From NCBI GenBank assembly GCA_020621405.1, contig JAHRYN010000001.1, positions 186,001 to 250,000 of the forward strand: a DNA stretch of 64,000 nucleotides. Reading direction: 5' to 3'. Each line of letters starts with the position of its first letter. The first letter of the stretch is position 1. Under the pieces are notes generated by a model that worked only from the letters and a program-made list of their open reading frames with translations, had not been told where the DNA came from and did not search any database. Positions 41,326 to 49,241 of this stretch are shown here, piece after piece. The stretch is from Betaproteobacteria bacterium. Lineage in GTDB: Bacteria > Pseudomonadota > Gammaproteobacteria > Burkholderiales > Rhodocyclaceae. A program made the position numbers and the translations under genes.

Positions 41326-41952
41326 TCAGTCGAGCCCGAAGCGCGACAGATCACCGGCACCGGCACGCACCAGTTCGGGCGCACCGGACGACAGGTCGAT
41401 GATCGAGGTCGGCCGGGTGCCGCACGGACCGGCGTCGATCACCAGATCCAGGTCGTGCTGCAGCCGCTCGCGGATTTCCTCCGGATCGGTCAGAGGCAGT
41501 TCGTCGCCCGGCAGCAGCAGGGTCGAACCGAGCAGCGGCTCGCCCAGTTCGGCCAGCAGGCTGGACACCACCGGGTGATCCGGCACACGCAGCCCTATCG
41601 TCTTGCGCTTCGGGTGCAGCATGCGGCGCGGAAGTTCACGCGTAGCTTCCAGAATGAAGGTGTAGGCGCCCGGCGTGGCACTTTTCAGCAGCCGGAACTG
41701 GGCGTTGTCGACGCGGGCCAGATTGGCGATTTCCGACAGATCGCGGCACATCAGCGTGAAATGATGGCTGACATCGACATTGCGGATACGCCGGATGCGA
41801 TCGAGCACCTGCGCGTCGCCCATATGTCCGACCAGCGAGTAGGCGCAGTCGGTGGGAATGGCGGCAAGACCGCCGGCACGCAAGATGTCTGCGGCCTGGC
41901 GTATCAGTCTGGGTTGCGGATTTTCGGGGTGTACGGTGAAGAGCTGGGCCAA
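41326..41952 (-). CDS. yciO: YciO/Sua5/YrdC family protein
   Basis: A 208-residue alpha/beta protein of the TsaC/YrdC fold. It begins with AADILRAGGLAAIPTDCAYS and has KRKTIGLRVPDHPV and the STLLLPG region. YrdC members make threonylcarbamoyl-AMP for t6A tRNA; the YciO branch has weak or unclear activity. The linkage with the PHP phosphatase gene (E. coli rnm-yciO) supports YciO rather than TsaC. Confidence 0.88.
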   Translation of the reverse strand: MAQLFTVHPENPQPRLIRQAADILRAGGLAAIPTDCAYSLVGHMGDAQVLDRIRRIRNVDVSHHFTLMCRDLSEIANLARVDNAQFRLLKSATPGAYTFILEATRELPRRMLHPKRKTIGLRVPDHPVVSSLLAELGEPLLGSTLLLPGDELPLTDPEEIRERLQHDLDLVIDAGPCGTRPTSIIDLSSGAPELVRAGAGDLSRFGLD

Positions 41953-42008
41953 TTTGGATCGTTACGGAAGCAGGTTGAATACGGCGGAAAACGATGCCTT
42001 GCGGAATG

Positions 42009-42866
42009 TCAGGTCGAGCAGGCGATCAGGTCTGCCAGCTCAGGTGCACGCCATATGGGTTCGACATCGTCGGGCAGACGTGCGCAGCGGCCGAGATCGA
42101 CCGCGCTCTCGTCCGGCGCGTGAAAGTCGGACGCCTGCGATGCGTAAAAACCGAACGCACGCGCCAGACGGGCAAAGGTCAGTACTTCCGCATCGCCATG
42201 GGAACCGGAAATGACCTCTATGCCGATCCCGCCCAGCGCCCGGAATTCCCGGAACAGCTGCTCGATCTGGGCGCCCGAAAGCCGGTAGCGGCCGGGATGC
42301 GCGATCACTGCGACGCCGCCGGCTCCGTGTATCCACGTGACCGCCTGAGCCAGCGTGGTCCAGCTATGTTCGACATAGCCCGGACGACCCGGGACCAGAT
42401 AATTGCGGAACACGGCATGCACGTCACTGGCGTAGCCCTGCTCCACCAGCACGCGTGCGAAATGGGAACGTCCGACCAGCGCCGGATTCCCGGCATGGCG
42501 CATGGCACTGACGTAAGCGTCGCGCACACCGAGCCGCTCCAGCGCCTCGGCCATGCGCATCGCCCGTGCATCCCGACCACCGCGCACCCGCGCCAGGCCT
42601 TCGTTGAGCGCCACGTTGGACGGATCGAACGCCAGACCGACGACATGCACCGTGACACCTTGCCAGCTGACCGACACCTCGACGCCATCGACGAACTGCA
42701 TGCCGAGCCTGTGGGCATGCGCGCGCGCCTCGTCGAGCCCGTCTACGTTGTCATGATCGGTCAGCGACCACAGTTCGACGTCATTCGCCGACGCCCGCGC
42801 GGCAAGTGCGGCCGGCGTCAGGACGCCGTCGGAATGGCAGGAGTGGCAGTGCAGGTCAGCGTTCAT
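42009..42866 (-). CDS. rnm: PHP-domain 5'-3' exonuclease / 3',5'-bisphosphate phosphatase
   Basis: A 285-residue PHP metallo-hydrolase. Metal ligands are seen in DLHCHSCHSDG, LTDHDN, GVEVSVSW, AVIAHPGRYRL and SDFHAPDE. It corresponds to E. coli YciV/RNase AM (Rnm), which trims 23S, 16S and 5S rRNA 5' ends and hydrolyses pAp. The neighbouring yciO gene agrees. It is first in the seven-gene minus-strand operon running to rluB and divergent from gcvH. Confidence 0.92.
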   Translation of the reverse strand: MNADLHCHSCHSDGVLTPAALAARASANDVELWSLTDHDNVDGLDEARAHAHRLGMQFVDGVEVSVSWQGVTVHVVGLAFDPSNVALNEGLARVRGGRDARAMRMAEALERLGVRDAYVSAMRHAGNPALVGRSHFARVLVEQGYASDVHAVFRNYLVPGRPGYVEHSWTTLAQAVTWIHGAGGVAVIAHPGRYRLSGAQIEQLFREFRALGGIGIEVISGSHGDAEVLTFARLARAFGFYASQASDFHAPDESAVDLGRCARLPDDVEPIWRAPELADLIACST

Positions 42867-42946
42867 TAGCCCTTCATTCTAGCAGGCGGCCGCTGGCGGC
42901 CCGGCGCGGCTACAATCTGCCCCGCTCATTTCAACCAGGAACAGCA

Positions 42947-43324
42947 ATGAATCATCCGGACAATCTTCTCTACACCGACACACACGAATGGGTCAGGGTC
43001 GAACAGGACGGCACGGTGGTGGTCGGCATCACCGATCACGCTCAGGATGCCCTCGGAGACGTGGTCTTCCTGCAGTTGCCGGACGTCGGCCGCAAGGTCG
43101 CGCGTACCGAGTCACTGGCCGTGATCGAGTCGGTGAAGTCCGCATCGGACATCCACTCGCCGGTTTCGGGTACGGTCACGGCAATCAATCCACCGGTCGC
43201 CGACCAGCCCGAACTGATCAACAAGGATCCCTACGGTTCATGGATGTTCGTGATCAAGCCGGACAACGCTGCCGAACTCGACACCCTCATGAAGGCATCG
43301 GCCTACAGCAGCTCGCTGGGCTGA
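42947..43324 (+). CDS. gcvH: Glycine cleavage system H protein
   Basis: A 125-residue lipoyl carrier. Lys64 in ESVKSASDIHSPVSG is the lipoylation site; THEWVRVEQDG and ALGDVVFLQLPDVG flank it. The ATG at 42947 follows AGGAACAG. H protein shuttles the aminomethyl group between P, T and L proteins; no gcvT or gcvP gene is adjacent, so this is a stand-alone copy. Confidence 0.95.
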   Translation: MNHPDNLLYTDTHEWVRVEQDGTVVVGITDHAQDALGDVVFLQLPDVGRKVARTESLAVIESVKSASDIHSPVSGTVTAINPPVADQPELINKDPYGSWMFVIKPDNAAELDTLMKASAYSSSLG

Positions 43325-43351
43325 GGTCGGAACCGATGCGAACGCGCCGGA

Positions 43352-43385
43352 CGGCATGCCGCTCCGGTCGGCATGCCGCTCCGGT
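43352..43385. repeat. Two tandem 17-base copies
   Basis: CGGCATGCCGCTCCGGT occurs twice in direct succession between convergent gcvH and the GAF-domain gene. It contains the palindrome GGCATGCC. No function is evident. Confidence 0.7.
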
Positions 43386-43396
43386 CGGCTCCCGCC

Positions 43397-44140
43397 TCAC
43401 TGCTGACGGCGCTCGATACGCTGGCCGTGCTTGCGCAGGCTGGCCGACAGCTGATCGATGATTTCGCCCGCAGCACCGACGATCTGGTTCGGACCGAAGC
43501 CGGCGGACTTCATTTCGCGATAGAAGGACTTTGCCAGCAGGCGCGCCAGATGCGCCGGCTGCGCCGCACCCTGCGACACCACATCGGTCACCCCCGTTGG
43601 CAACCCCTGCTCGCTTTCGAGCGCCCTCTGGGCGAAGCCGGAATTGAGCAGATAGGCCAGCTGGGCGGCCTGGATCGCCTTTCCGCCGTACAGCGAGAGG
43701 CAGTCGAGCATGCTCTTCTCGGCAGCGGAAAAGGCCGGATCGCCACGCGGCCGGCGCACGCTGATCACGCCGAGCACCCGTCCGTCCAGTGGCAGCGGCG
43801 TGCAGACGAAACTGCCGCCCTCACCGCGGACGCCAAGATCCGGGGCGGCGCCATCGACGTCGACATCATCGACGCTCTGCGCACAGGCCGTCGCATAGAC
43901 CCGTCCGGCGACTGAAGCGCCGCTGCTCACGCGGGCGTTCACCGCCTCCTCGGCGATCTGGCCCCGCCATGCCGCCATGCCCAGCAGCGCACGCTCGCCG
44001 TCGCCGTCGGCCAGCATGATGGACACACGCTGGCAGGGCAGCCGTGTCCACACCGCATCCGCGAGCTGGTCGAGTGCCGCCTGCAGCAACCCGCGCCCGG
44101 CATCAGGTCCCTGTTCGCCGCGTTTCTTTTCAGCAACCAT
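43397..44140 (-). CDS. GAF-domain protein
   Basis: A 247-residue soluble protein. Residues about 10-150 form a GAF-like fold (RVSIMLADGDGERALLGMAAW, SSGASVAGRVYATA, LPLDGRVLGVISVRR), without any output domain. The C-terminal 90 residues are helical (LARLLAKSFYREMKSAGF, IIDQLSASLRKHGQRI). It starts 11 bases inside the lipoprotein gene and is the last gene of the Mla-like operon. The ATG at 44149 is an alternative start, but GAAGGA spacing favours 44140. A regulatory or scaffold role is possible; none is proven. Confidence 0.65.
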   Translation of the reverse strand: MVAEKKRGEQGPDAGRGLLQAALDQLADAVWTRLPCQRVSIMLADGDGERALLGMAAWRGQIAEEAVNARVSSGASVAGRVYATACAQSVDDVDVDGAAPDLGVRGEGGSFVCTPLPLDGRVLGVISVRRPRGDPAFSAAEKSMLDCLSLYGGKAIQAAQLAYLLNSGFAQRALESEQGLPTGVTDVVSQGAAQPAHLARLLAKSFYREMKSAGFGPNQIVGAAGEIIDQLSASLRKHGQRIERRQQ

Positions 44141-44717
44141 CACGCACATCCTTCAGTTCAGGCGAATTCAGCCAGGCAGCAATCTGTCCGCCGAGCGCGT
44201 CGACCGCACGCGCCAGCGCTGCGACACCTCCCGCGGCATCGGCCGACTTCGCCGGCTCGTCGATCGAAAAGGGGAGACGTGCGAGCACGCGTTGCCCGCG
44301 CGCGTCGATCAGCGACGCCCGGCCGGTCACGAGCGCACGGGCCCCATCGGGCCGGTCGAAGTTCTGGATGAACTCGTCCACCTCCACCCGCAACCGGCAT
44401 GTCGGCACCGGCCCGGCAACCGAGGCATCCAGCATGCGCCGCAACGCCACCGCCAGCAGTTCCGCTGGTGCGGCCGACCAGCGGCTGCCGGTATAGGCAT
44501 CGCGCCGTGTTTCGCTGTCGTAGCGCAAGCGATAGTACATGGCCGTTCCTTCGAGCCAGCTGGGCGTCCGTACCTCGATGTCGCGCAAGGCCAGCTTCAG
44601 GCTCAGCGGCTCGCGCGCACTGCCCAGATCATGCAGTACCGGAGACGGCGGCCGCGTGACCAGCGGACCACAGCCAACGAACAACAGCAAGCAGACGCAC
44701 ATCAGCAGGCGCTTCAT
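44130..44717 (-). CDS. ABC-transporter auxiliary lipoprotein (PqiC-like)
   Basis: A 195-residue protein with a lipobox (LLFVGC, Cys16). The mature part matches the ABC_trans_aux pattern: YYRLRYDSETRRDAYTGSRW, AAPAELLAVALRR, and a CRLRVEVDEFIQNFD strand. PqiC/LetB-type systems use such outer-membrane lipoproteins to complete a lipid conduit with MCE proteins. It overlaps the MCE gene by 4 bases. Confidence 0.82.
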   Translation of the reverse strand: MKRLLMCVCLLLFVGCGPLVTRPPSPVLHDLGSAREPLSLKLALRDIEVRTPSWLEGTAMYYRLRYDSETRRDAYTGSRWSAAPAELLAVALRRMLDASVAGPVPTCRLRVEVDEFIQNFDRPDGARALVTGRASLIDARGQRVLARLPFSIDEPAKSADAAGGVAALARAVDALGGQIAAWLNSPELKDVRDGC

Positions 44718-45697
44718 CGGCTCGGTACTCCAGTTTTCGGGTCAAAGCCAGGTTCGCCAGGCCCGGGACGCGTCACATCGCGCCCCAGCAGCAGCATCTG
44801 CGGCGACGATTCCAGTTCGCCCAGCACGCGGCCGAGCTGGCGCGAATTCCGTTGCGCCTCGTCAAGCAGCCGCTGCAGGCGCGGCAGCGCATCTTCCGTA
44901 ACCTGACCGCCGGCACTGCCCGCAAGCGTATCCAGACGACCGGACAGTGCCTTCATCGACACCAGCAGGTCGCGCAGTTCCTGCACCAGCGGCGCGGTAC
45001 CGGCACTGGTCTGCTCGGCGTTTTCCAGAATCCTGCTCACGTGCTCGATGTTCTGCGGCGACATCAGCGCCTGCGCGCGCGCCAAAGTCTGCCGAGTCTG
45101 CACAAGCACCGCCGGAACCTCCGCCATCGCCGTATCGAGACGGCCGGTCGCCGACTGCAGATTGGCCAGCACGCCGGACATGCGTTCGACGTTGTGCTCG
45201 TCGAGCAGTGCGCTCAGTCGCTGCAGCACCTGTCGCAGCGCGTCCATCGTATCGGTCGCCTGTTTGCCCAGCGATTCGATCTGCGAGCCGCTGAGCGGAA
45301 TCCGGCCCAGGCCGTCGTCGCCGGCTTTCAGAGGCTCGGGCGCCGAACCGTCGTCGTCGAGATCGATCAGCGCCAGCCCGGTCACACCCAGATAGGACAG
45401 CCGCGCGCGCGTCGCCGCCGTGACCGGATAGCGAGCCGGAATGTCGATGCGCACCTGGATTTCCCGCGGATTGGCCGGATTGATGGAAATCTCGCGCACC
45501 TTGCCAACCCGGATGCCGCGATAGCGGACCTGCGCCTGCGGACTCAGCCCGCCCACTGCCGAGGTGGTCACCAGCAGGTATTCCCGGCCGCGCTCGTCGT
45601 TGCTGGACAGGTACCACACGGCCAGCGCGACACCGAAGCTCATCAGCAGCATGAACAGCCCGGCGGCCAGCGCGTGCGCACGACTTTCCATGGTCAA
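44714..45697 (-). CDS. MCE-domain lipid transport protein (MlaD-like)
   Basis: A 327-residue protein with an N-terminal anchor helix (about 10-30), one MCE domain about 39-115 (VGGLSPQAQVRYRGIRVGKV, LGVTGLALIDL) and a long helical C-terminal region (about 140-300). MCE rings bind and pass phospholipids across the periplasm. The long helical extension is like that of multi-helix MCE proteins forming a tunnel. Four-base overlaps on both sides tie it to the ATPase and the lipoprotein. Confidence 0.88.
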   Translation of the reverse strand: MTMESRAHALAAGLFMLLMSFGVALAVWYLSSNDERGREYLLVTTSAVGGLSPQAQVRYRGIRVGKVREISINPANPREIQVRIDIPARYPVTAATRARLSYLGVTGLALIDLDDDGSAPEPLKAGDDGLGRIPLSGSQIESLGKQATDTMDALRQVLQRLSALLDEHNVERMSGVLANLQSATGRLDTAMAEVPAVLVQTRQTLARAQALMSPQNIEHVSRILENAEQTSAGTAPLVQELRDLLVSMKALSGRLDTLAGSAGGQVTEDALPRLQRLLDEAQRNSRQLGRVLGELESSPQMLLLGRDVTRPGPGEPGFDPKTGVPSR

Positions 45698-46464
45698 CTC
45701 CGGCCAGGCACCGATACGCGCTGCATGCGTTCGGCACAGAAAAAACTGCGTATGAATGGATGATCGACGTTCATGACATGATCAAGCGGGCCAAAAGCCA
45801 GTATACGTTGGTCGCCGAGTACCGCGACCCGCGTTGCCAGCGCCGCCAGCGTATCCAGATCGTGCGTGACCAGTACGACCGTGAGCCCGAGCTGGCCGCA
45901 CAGCCCGCGTATCAGGTCGACGAAAGCCTGGGAACGGTCCGGATCCAGGCCAGCCGTCGGCTCGTCGAGCAGCAGCAGCTCCGGTTCCAGCGACAGCGCA
46001 CGCGCCAGCGCCACGCGCTTGACCATCCCGCCCGAGAGCTCGGCCGGCATCAGCCAGGCATGACGCGGCTCGAGTTCGACCATCGCCAGTTTCACCATCA
46101 CCAGATCGCGTATCGCATCCCGATCGAGCCAGCGCAGTTCGCGCAGCGGAAAGGCGATGTTCTCGAACACGTTCAGCGCCGAGAACAGCGCGCCGTGCTG
46201 GAACAGCACACCGAAGCGTCGCCTCAACTGGCGGTCGGCCAGTACGTCGCCGGAAAACAGCGGCTGGCCGAACAGCCGTATGGTTCCGGCATCCGGACGC
46301 AGCAGACCGATCACCTGGCGCAGCAGGGTCGTCTTGCCGCTGCCCGATCCGCCCACCAGCGCCACTACCTCGCCGCGCGGTACGGCCAGATCGATGTCCT
46401 GGTGCACGACGTTCGATCCGAACTTCGTCACCAGCCCGCGGATGTCGATGACCGGATCGCTCAT
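45694..46464 (-). CDS. Lipid ABC transporter ATPase (MlaF-like)
   Basis: A 256-residue ABC ATPase. Walker A GGSGSGKTT, Q-loop (VLFQHGALF), signature ELSGGMVKRVALARAL and Walker B LLLLDEPTAGLDP are complete, followed by VTHDLDT. The SGGM form of the signature is typical of MlaF. ATG 46464 lies in an ATGA overlap with the permease stop; the open frame upstream is only antisense-like filler within the permease gene. Confidence 0.93.
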   Translation of the reverse strand: MSDPVIDIRGLVTKFGSNVVHQDIDLAVPRGEVVALVGGSGSGKTTLLRQVIGLLRPDAGTIRLFGQPLFSGDVLADRQLRRRFGVLFQHGALFSALNVFENIAFPLRELRWLDRDAIRDLVMVKLAMVELEPRHAWLMPAELSGGMVKRVALARALSLEPELLLLDEPTAGLDPDRSQAFVDLIRGLCGQLGLTVVLVTHDLDTLAALATRVAVLGDQRILAFGPLDHVMNVDHPFIRSFFCAERMQRVSVPGRS

Positions 46465-47585
46465 CCGCCGGGCATCCCGATCTGCCGGGTTGCAATGGCG
46501 AAAGCGGCGTCGACCAGGATGACGCAGGTGATCGCGCTGACCACCGACCTCGTGGTATTGGCCGACAGGCTTTCGGTGTTCGGCAGTACCGAAAGCCCGA
46601 AGTGGCAGGCCACCAGCGCGATCACCAGTCCGAAGGCAACCCCCTTTACCAGCCCGATGTACAGATTGGCGATCGGCACAACGCGCGGCAAGGTATCCAG
46701 GAAGAAGCCGTAGCCGATGTCGAGCTGGATCGATGCCGCCACCATGCCGCCGAACAGCGCGGCAGCCGAGGTCCACAGCACCAGCAGCGGCATGGCACAG
46801 ACCAGCGCGGCCACCTTGGGCAATATCAGGCGCAGGCTGCGCGGGACGCCCATGGTGATCAGCGCATCGATTTCCTCGGTCACGCGCATCACGCCGAGCT
46901 GCGCCGTCATGGCCGATCCGGAGCGCCCAGCCACCAGCACCGCCACCAGCACCGGACCCAGTTCCCGGATGATGCCTATGCCCAGGATGTTGATGATGAA
47001 CACATCGGCACCGAAGGTCCTGAGCTGCAGTGCCGACAGATAGGACAGCACGATGCCGATCAGGAAGCCCAGCAGCGCCGTGATCGGCAGCGCCGTCACG
47101 CCTGTCTTGAACAGGTTGGCCGACATTTCACGCAGCGGCAATTCGTGCGGACGGCGTACCGAGTGGACGAGGTCGAGCGCGATCTGGCCGATCATCGCCA
47201 GCAGAGCGGTCATCTGGCGGCCGACGGAAAAGGCGGTCCGGCCGATCGCCGCGACGGCTTCGAGCGGCCCGATGCGCGGGCCTACGTCGCGACGCCGCTC
47301 GCCGAGTACCGCCACGGTGTCGAGCATGCGACGGGTACGTGGATCGACGGTCAGCGCCTCCGGCAGCCTGTCACCCCAGGCCCGCCAGAGCACGGCAGCT
47401 CCGAGCGTATCCAGGCGCCCGATCTGCCCGAGATCCCAGTGCGTCGCCGAGCGAACGCCGGGCGCGGACATTTCGTCGCGCAGGCCGTCCAGCCGTCCTT
47501 CGAGTTCGCCCAGCGTCCAGTCGCCACGCAGCGACACGACGGGCTGCGCACCGGACAGATCGAGCGACACCGTCGGAGCGCTCAT
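46461..47585 (-). CDS. MlaE-family permease with fused N-terminal STAS domain
   Basis: A 374-residue protein. Residues about 1-95 form a STAS-like domain (VVSLRGDWTLGELEGRLDGL, WDLGQIGRLDTLGAAVLWRA), and the remainder is the MlaE permease with five to six helices and the conserved loop (ELGPVLVAVLVAGRSGSAMT, LGVMRVTEEIDAL). In E. coli the STAS protein MlaB is separate; here the two are one chain. The ATG at 47585 starts the STAS domain. It is the first gene of the operon, 8 bases downstream of ppx. Confidence 0.92.
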   Translation of the reverse strand: MSAPTVSLDLSGAQPVVSLRGDWTLGELEGRLDGLRDEMSAPGVRSATHWDLGQIGRLDTLGAAVLWRAWGDRLPEALTVDPRTRRMLDTVAVLGERRRDVGPRIGPLEAVAAIGRTAFSVGRQMTALLAMIGQIALDLVHSVRRPHELPLREMSANLFKTGVTALPITALLGFLIGIVLSYLSALQLRTFGADVFIINILGIGIIRELGPVLVAVLVAGRSGSAMTAQLGVMRVTEEIDALITMGVPRSLRLILPKVAALVCAMPLLVLWTSAAALFGGMVAASIQLDIGYGFFLDTLPRVVPIANLYIGLVKGVAFGLVIALVACHFGLSVLPNTESLSANTTRSVVSAITCVILVDAAFAIATRQIGMPGG

Positions 47586-47593
47586 ATGCGTCG

Positions 47594-49087
47594 TCAGCCG
47601 GTCCTGCCGCGCTGCGTGCGCAGCTTGAGCTCGGTGCCGACCAAGGCCCACAGCCGCTGCTCCTCGTGCAGGCTGGCCGTCGTCAGCGGCGAGCCGGACA
47701 GCCATTCGGCCTGTGCGTGCAGCACATAACCCTGCGCGGCACGTTCCAGCCGCAGCGGCATTTCAGTGAAATCCTCGCGGCTGCGGTGCAGCAGCGCCGC
47801 CAGCCTCAGGCAGAAAATGAGCGGCCAGTCACGGGCGTCGGCCGATGCCGAGTACACCTTTTCGAGCTTGCCGCGATGGGCCAGCACGATGCGCGCGAGA
47901 CGCGACTGGTCCATGCGCGAGAAGCCCGGCATGTCGGCGTTGCCGACGATGTAGGCACTGTGCTTGTGGTAGCCGGCATGCGCCACCGAAATGCCTATCT
48001 CATGCAGCTGCGCCGCCCAGCTGAGCAGGCGCCGGTCGGGGTGGTCGTCGGCCATCGATGGCTGCAGGTCACGCAGCAGGCGCAGCGCCGTCGCCAGCAC
48101 CCGGGCCGCCTGCCGGTTGTCGACCTGGTAGCGCCGCATGAACTGCAGCACCGTTGCATCACGCAGGTCCTGATGGTGGTAGCGCCCCAGCAGGTCGTAC
48201 AGCACGCCCAGCCGGAGCGCACCTTCGGAGAATCCCATGCGCTCGATGCCGAACGCGTCGAATACCGCAGACATGATGGCGAAGCCGCCCGCCAGCACCG
48301 GCAGCCGTTCGGACTTGAAACCGGGGATGCCCAGCCGGTTGACGTCGCCGATGCGCAGCAGCATTGCCCGCAGCTTCTCCATCCCTTCGCGGGTCAGCGC
48401 GCCCTGGCTCCAGCCATTGAGTTCCATGATGTCGAGCAGCGCACGCGCCGTGCCGCTGGAGCCGACCGCTTCGTCCCAGCCGAGCGAGCGGAAGTCGTGC
48501 TCTATCGTTTCCAGCTCTCGTCGCGCAGCCAGTTCCGCCTCGCGCAGCGACTTCTTGTCCATCCGCCCGTCGGGGAAGTAGCGCAGACTGAACGCGACGC
48601 AGCCCATGTACAGCGACTCCAGCGCCTTCGGCTCGAAACTGCGTCCGATGATGAATTCGGTCGATCCGCCGCCGATATCGACCACCAGTTGCTGACTGGA
48701 CGGATTCGGCAATGTATGCGCGACGCCGACATAGATCAGGCGCGCTTCCTCACGGCCGGCAATCACCTCGATCGGGAAACCCAGCGCGGCTTCGGCCTGC
48801 GGCAGGAACTGCGGTGCGTTCTTGGCGACCCGCAGCGTGTTGGTCGCGACGGCACGCACCTGGTCCGGCGCAAATCCGCGCAGCCGCTCGTTGAAGCGCG
48901 ACAGTGCCTCGATTGCCCGCAGCTGCGACGGACCGTCCAGCAACTTGCCCTGGCCGAGGCCGGCTGCAAGACGGACGGTTTCCTTCAGTCCGTCGAGCGG
49001 GTAAATCTGGTCATCGACAACGCGCGCCACCTGCAGCCGGAAACTGTTGGAGCCGAGGTCGACTGCGGCGAGAAGTTCATAAGTCAT
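47594..49087 (-). CDS. ppx: Exopolyphosphatase / guanosine pentaphosphatase
   Basis: A 497-residue ASKHA-fold enzyme. The phosphate-1 loop AAVDLGSNSFRL, the GREEARLIYVGVAH segment and VVDIGGGSTEFI are the family motifs; an HD-like helical domain (AAQLHEIGISVAHAGYHKHS) follows. It degrades polyphosphate and can hydrolyse pppGpp. It is divergent from ppk1, giving a head-to-head synthesis/degradation pair rather than the E. coli ppk-ppx operon. Confidence 0.95.
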   Translation of the reverse strand: MTYELLAAVDLGSNSFRLQVARVVDDQIYPLDGLKETVRLAAGLGQGKLLDGPSQLRAIEALSRFNERLRGFAPDQVRAVATNTLRVAKNAPQFLPQAEAALGFPIEVIAGREEARLIYVGVAHTLPNPSSQQLVVDIGGGSTEFIIGRSFEPKALESLYMGCVAFSLRYFPDGRMDKKSLREAELAARRELETIEHDFRSLGWDEAVGSSGTARALLDIMELNGWSQGALTREGMEKLRAMLLRIGDVNRLGIPGFKSERLPVLAGGFAIMSAVFDAFGIERMGFSEGALRLGVLYDLLGRYHHQDLRDATVLQFMRRYQVDNRQAARVLATALRLLRDLQPSMADDHPDRRLLSWAAQLHEIGISVAHAGYHKHSAYIVGNADMPGFSRMDQSRLARIVLAHRGKLEKVYSASADARDWPLIFCLRLAALLHRSREDFTEMPLRLERAAQGYVLHAQAEWLSGSPLTTASLHEEQRLWALVGTELKLRTQRGRTG

Positions 49088-49241
49088 GCATCAATGCGCG
49101 TAAATTCGTCAATGCCGGAGTTTAGCAGCCGGGCGCCGGCAAGCCGTTACAGCATTCGCCGTGCAGCGCCGTAATACTTCCACAACAGTTCTGTCACAAA
49201 ATGCGAAGCTGTCCTTCCAGAAAAACGAACGCCTGCCGCTC

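Noticed and set aside
49146-49215. A PhoB box between ppx and ppk
   Set aside because: One CTGTCAC half-site is present, but no second site lies at the 11-base spacing, and the next CTGTCCT is 18 bases away.
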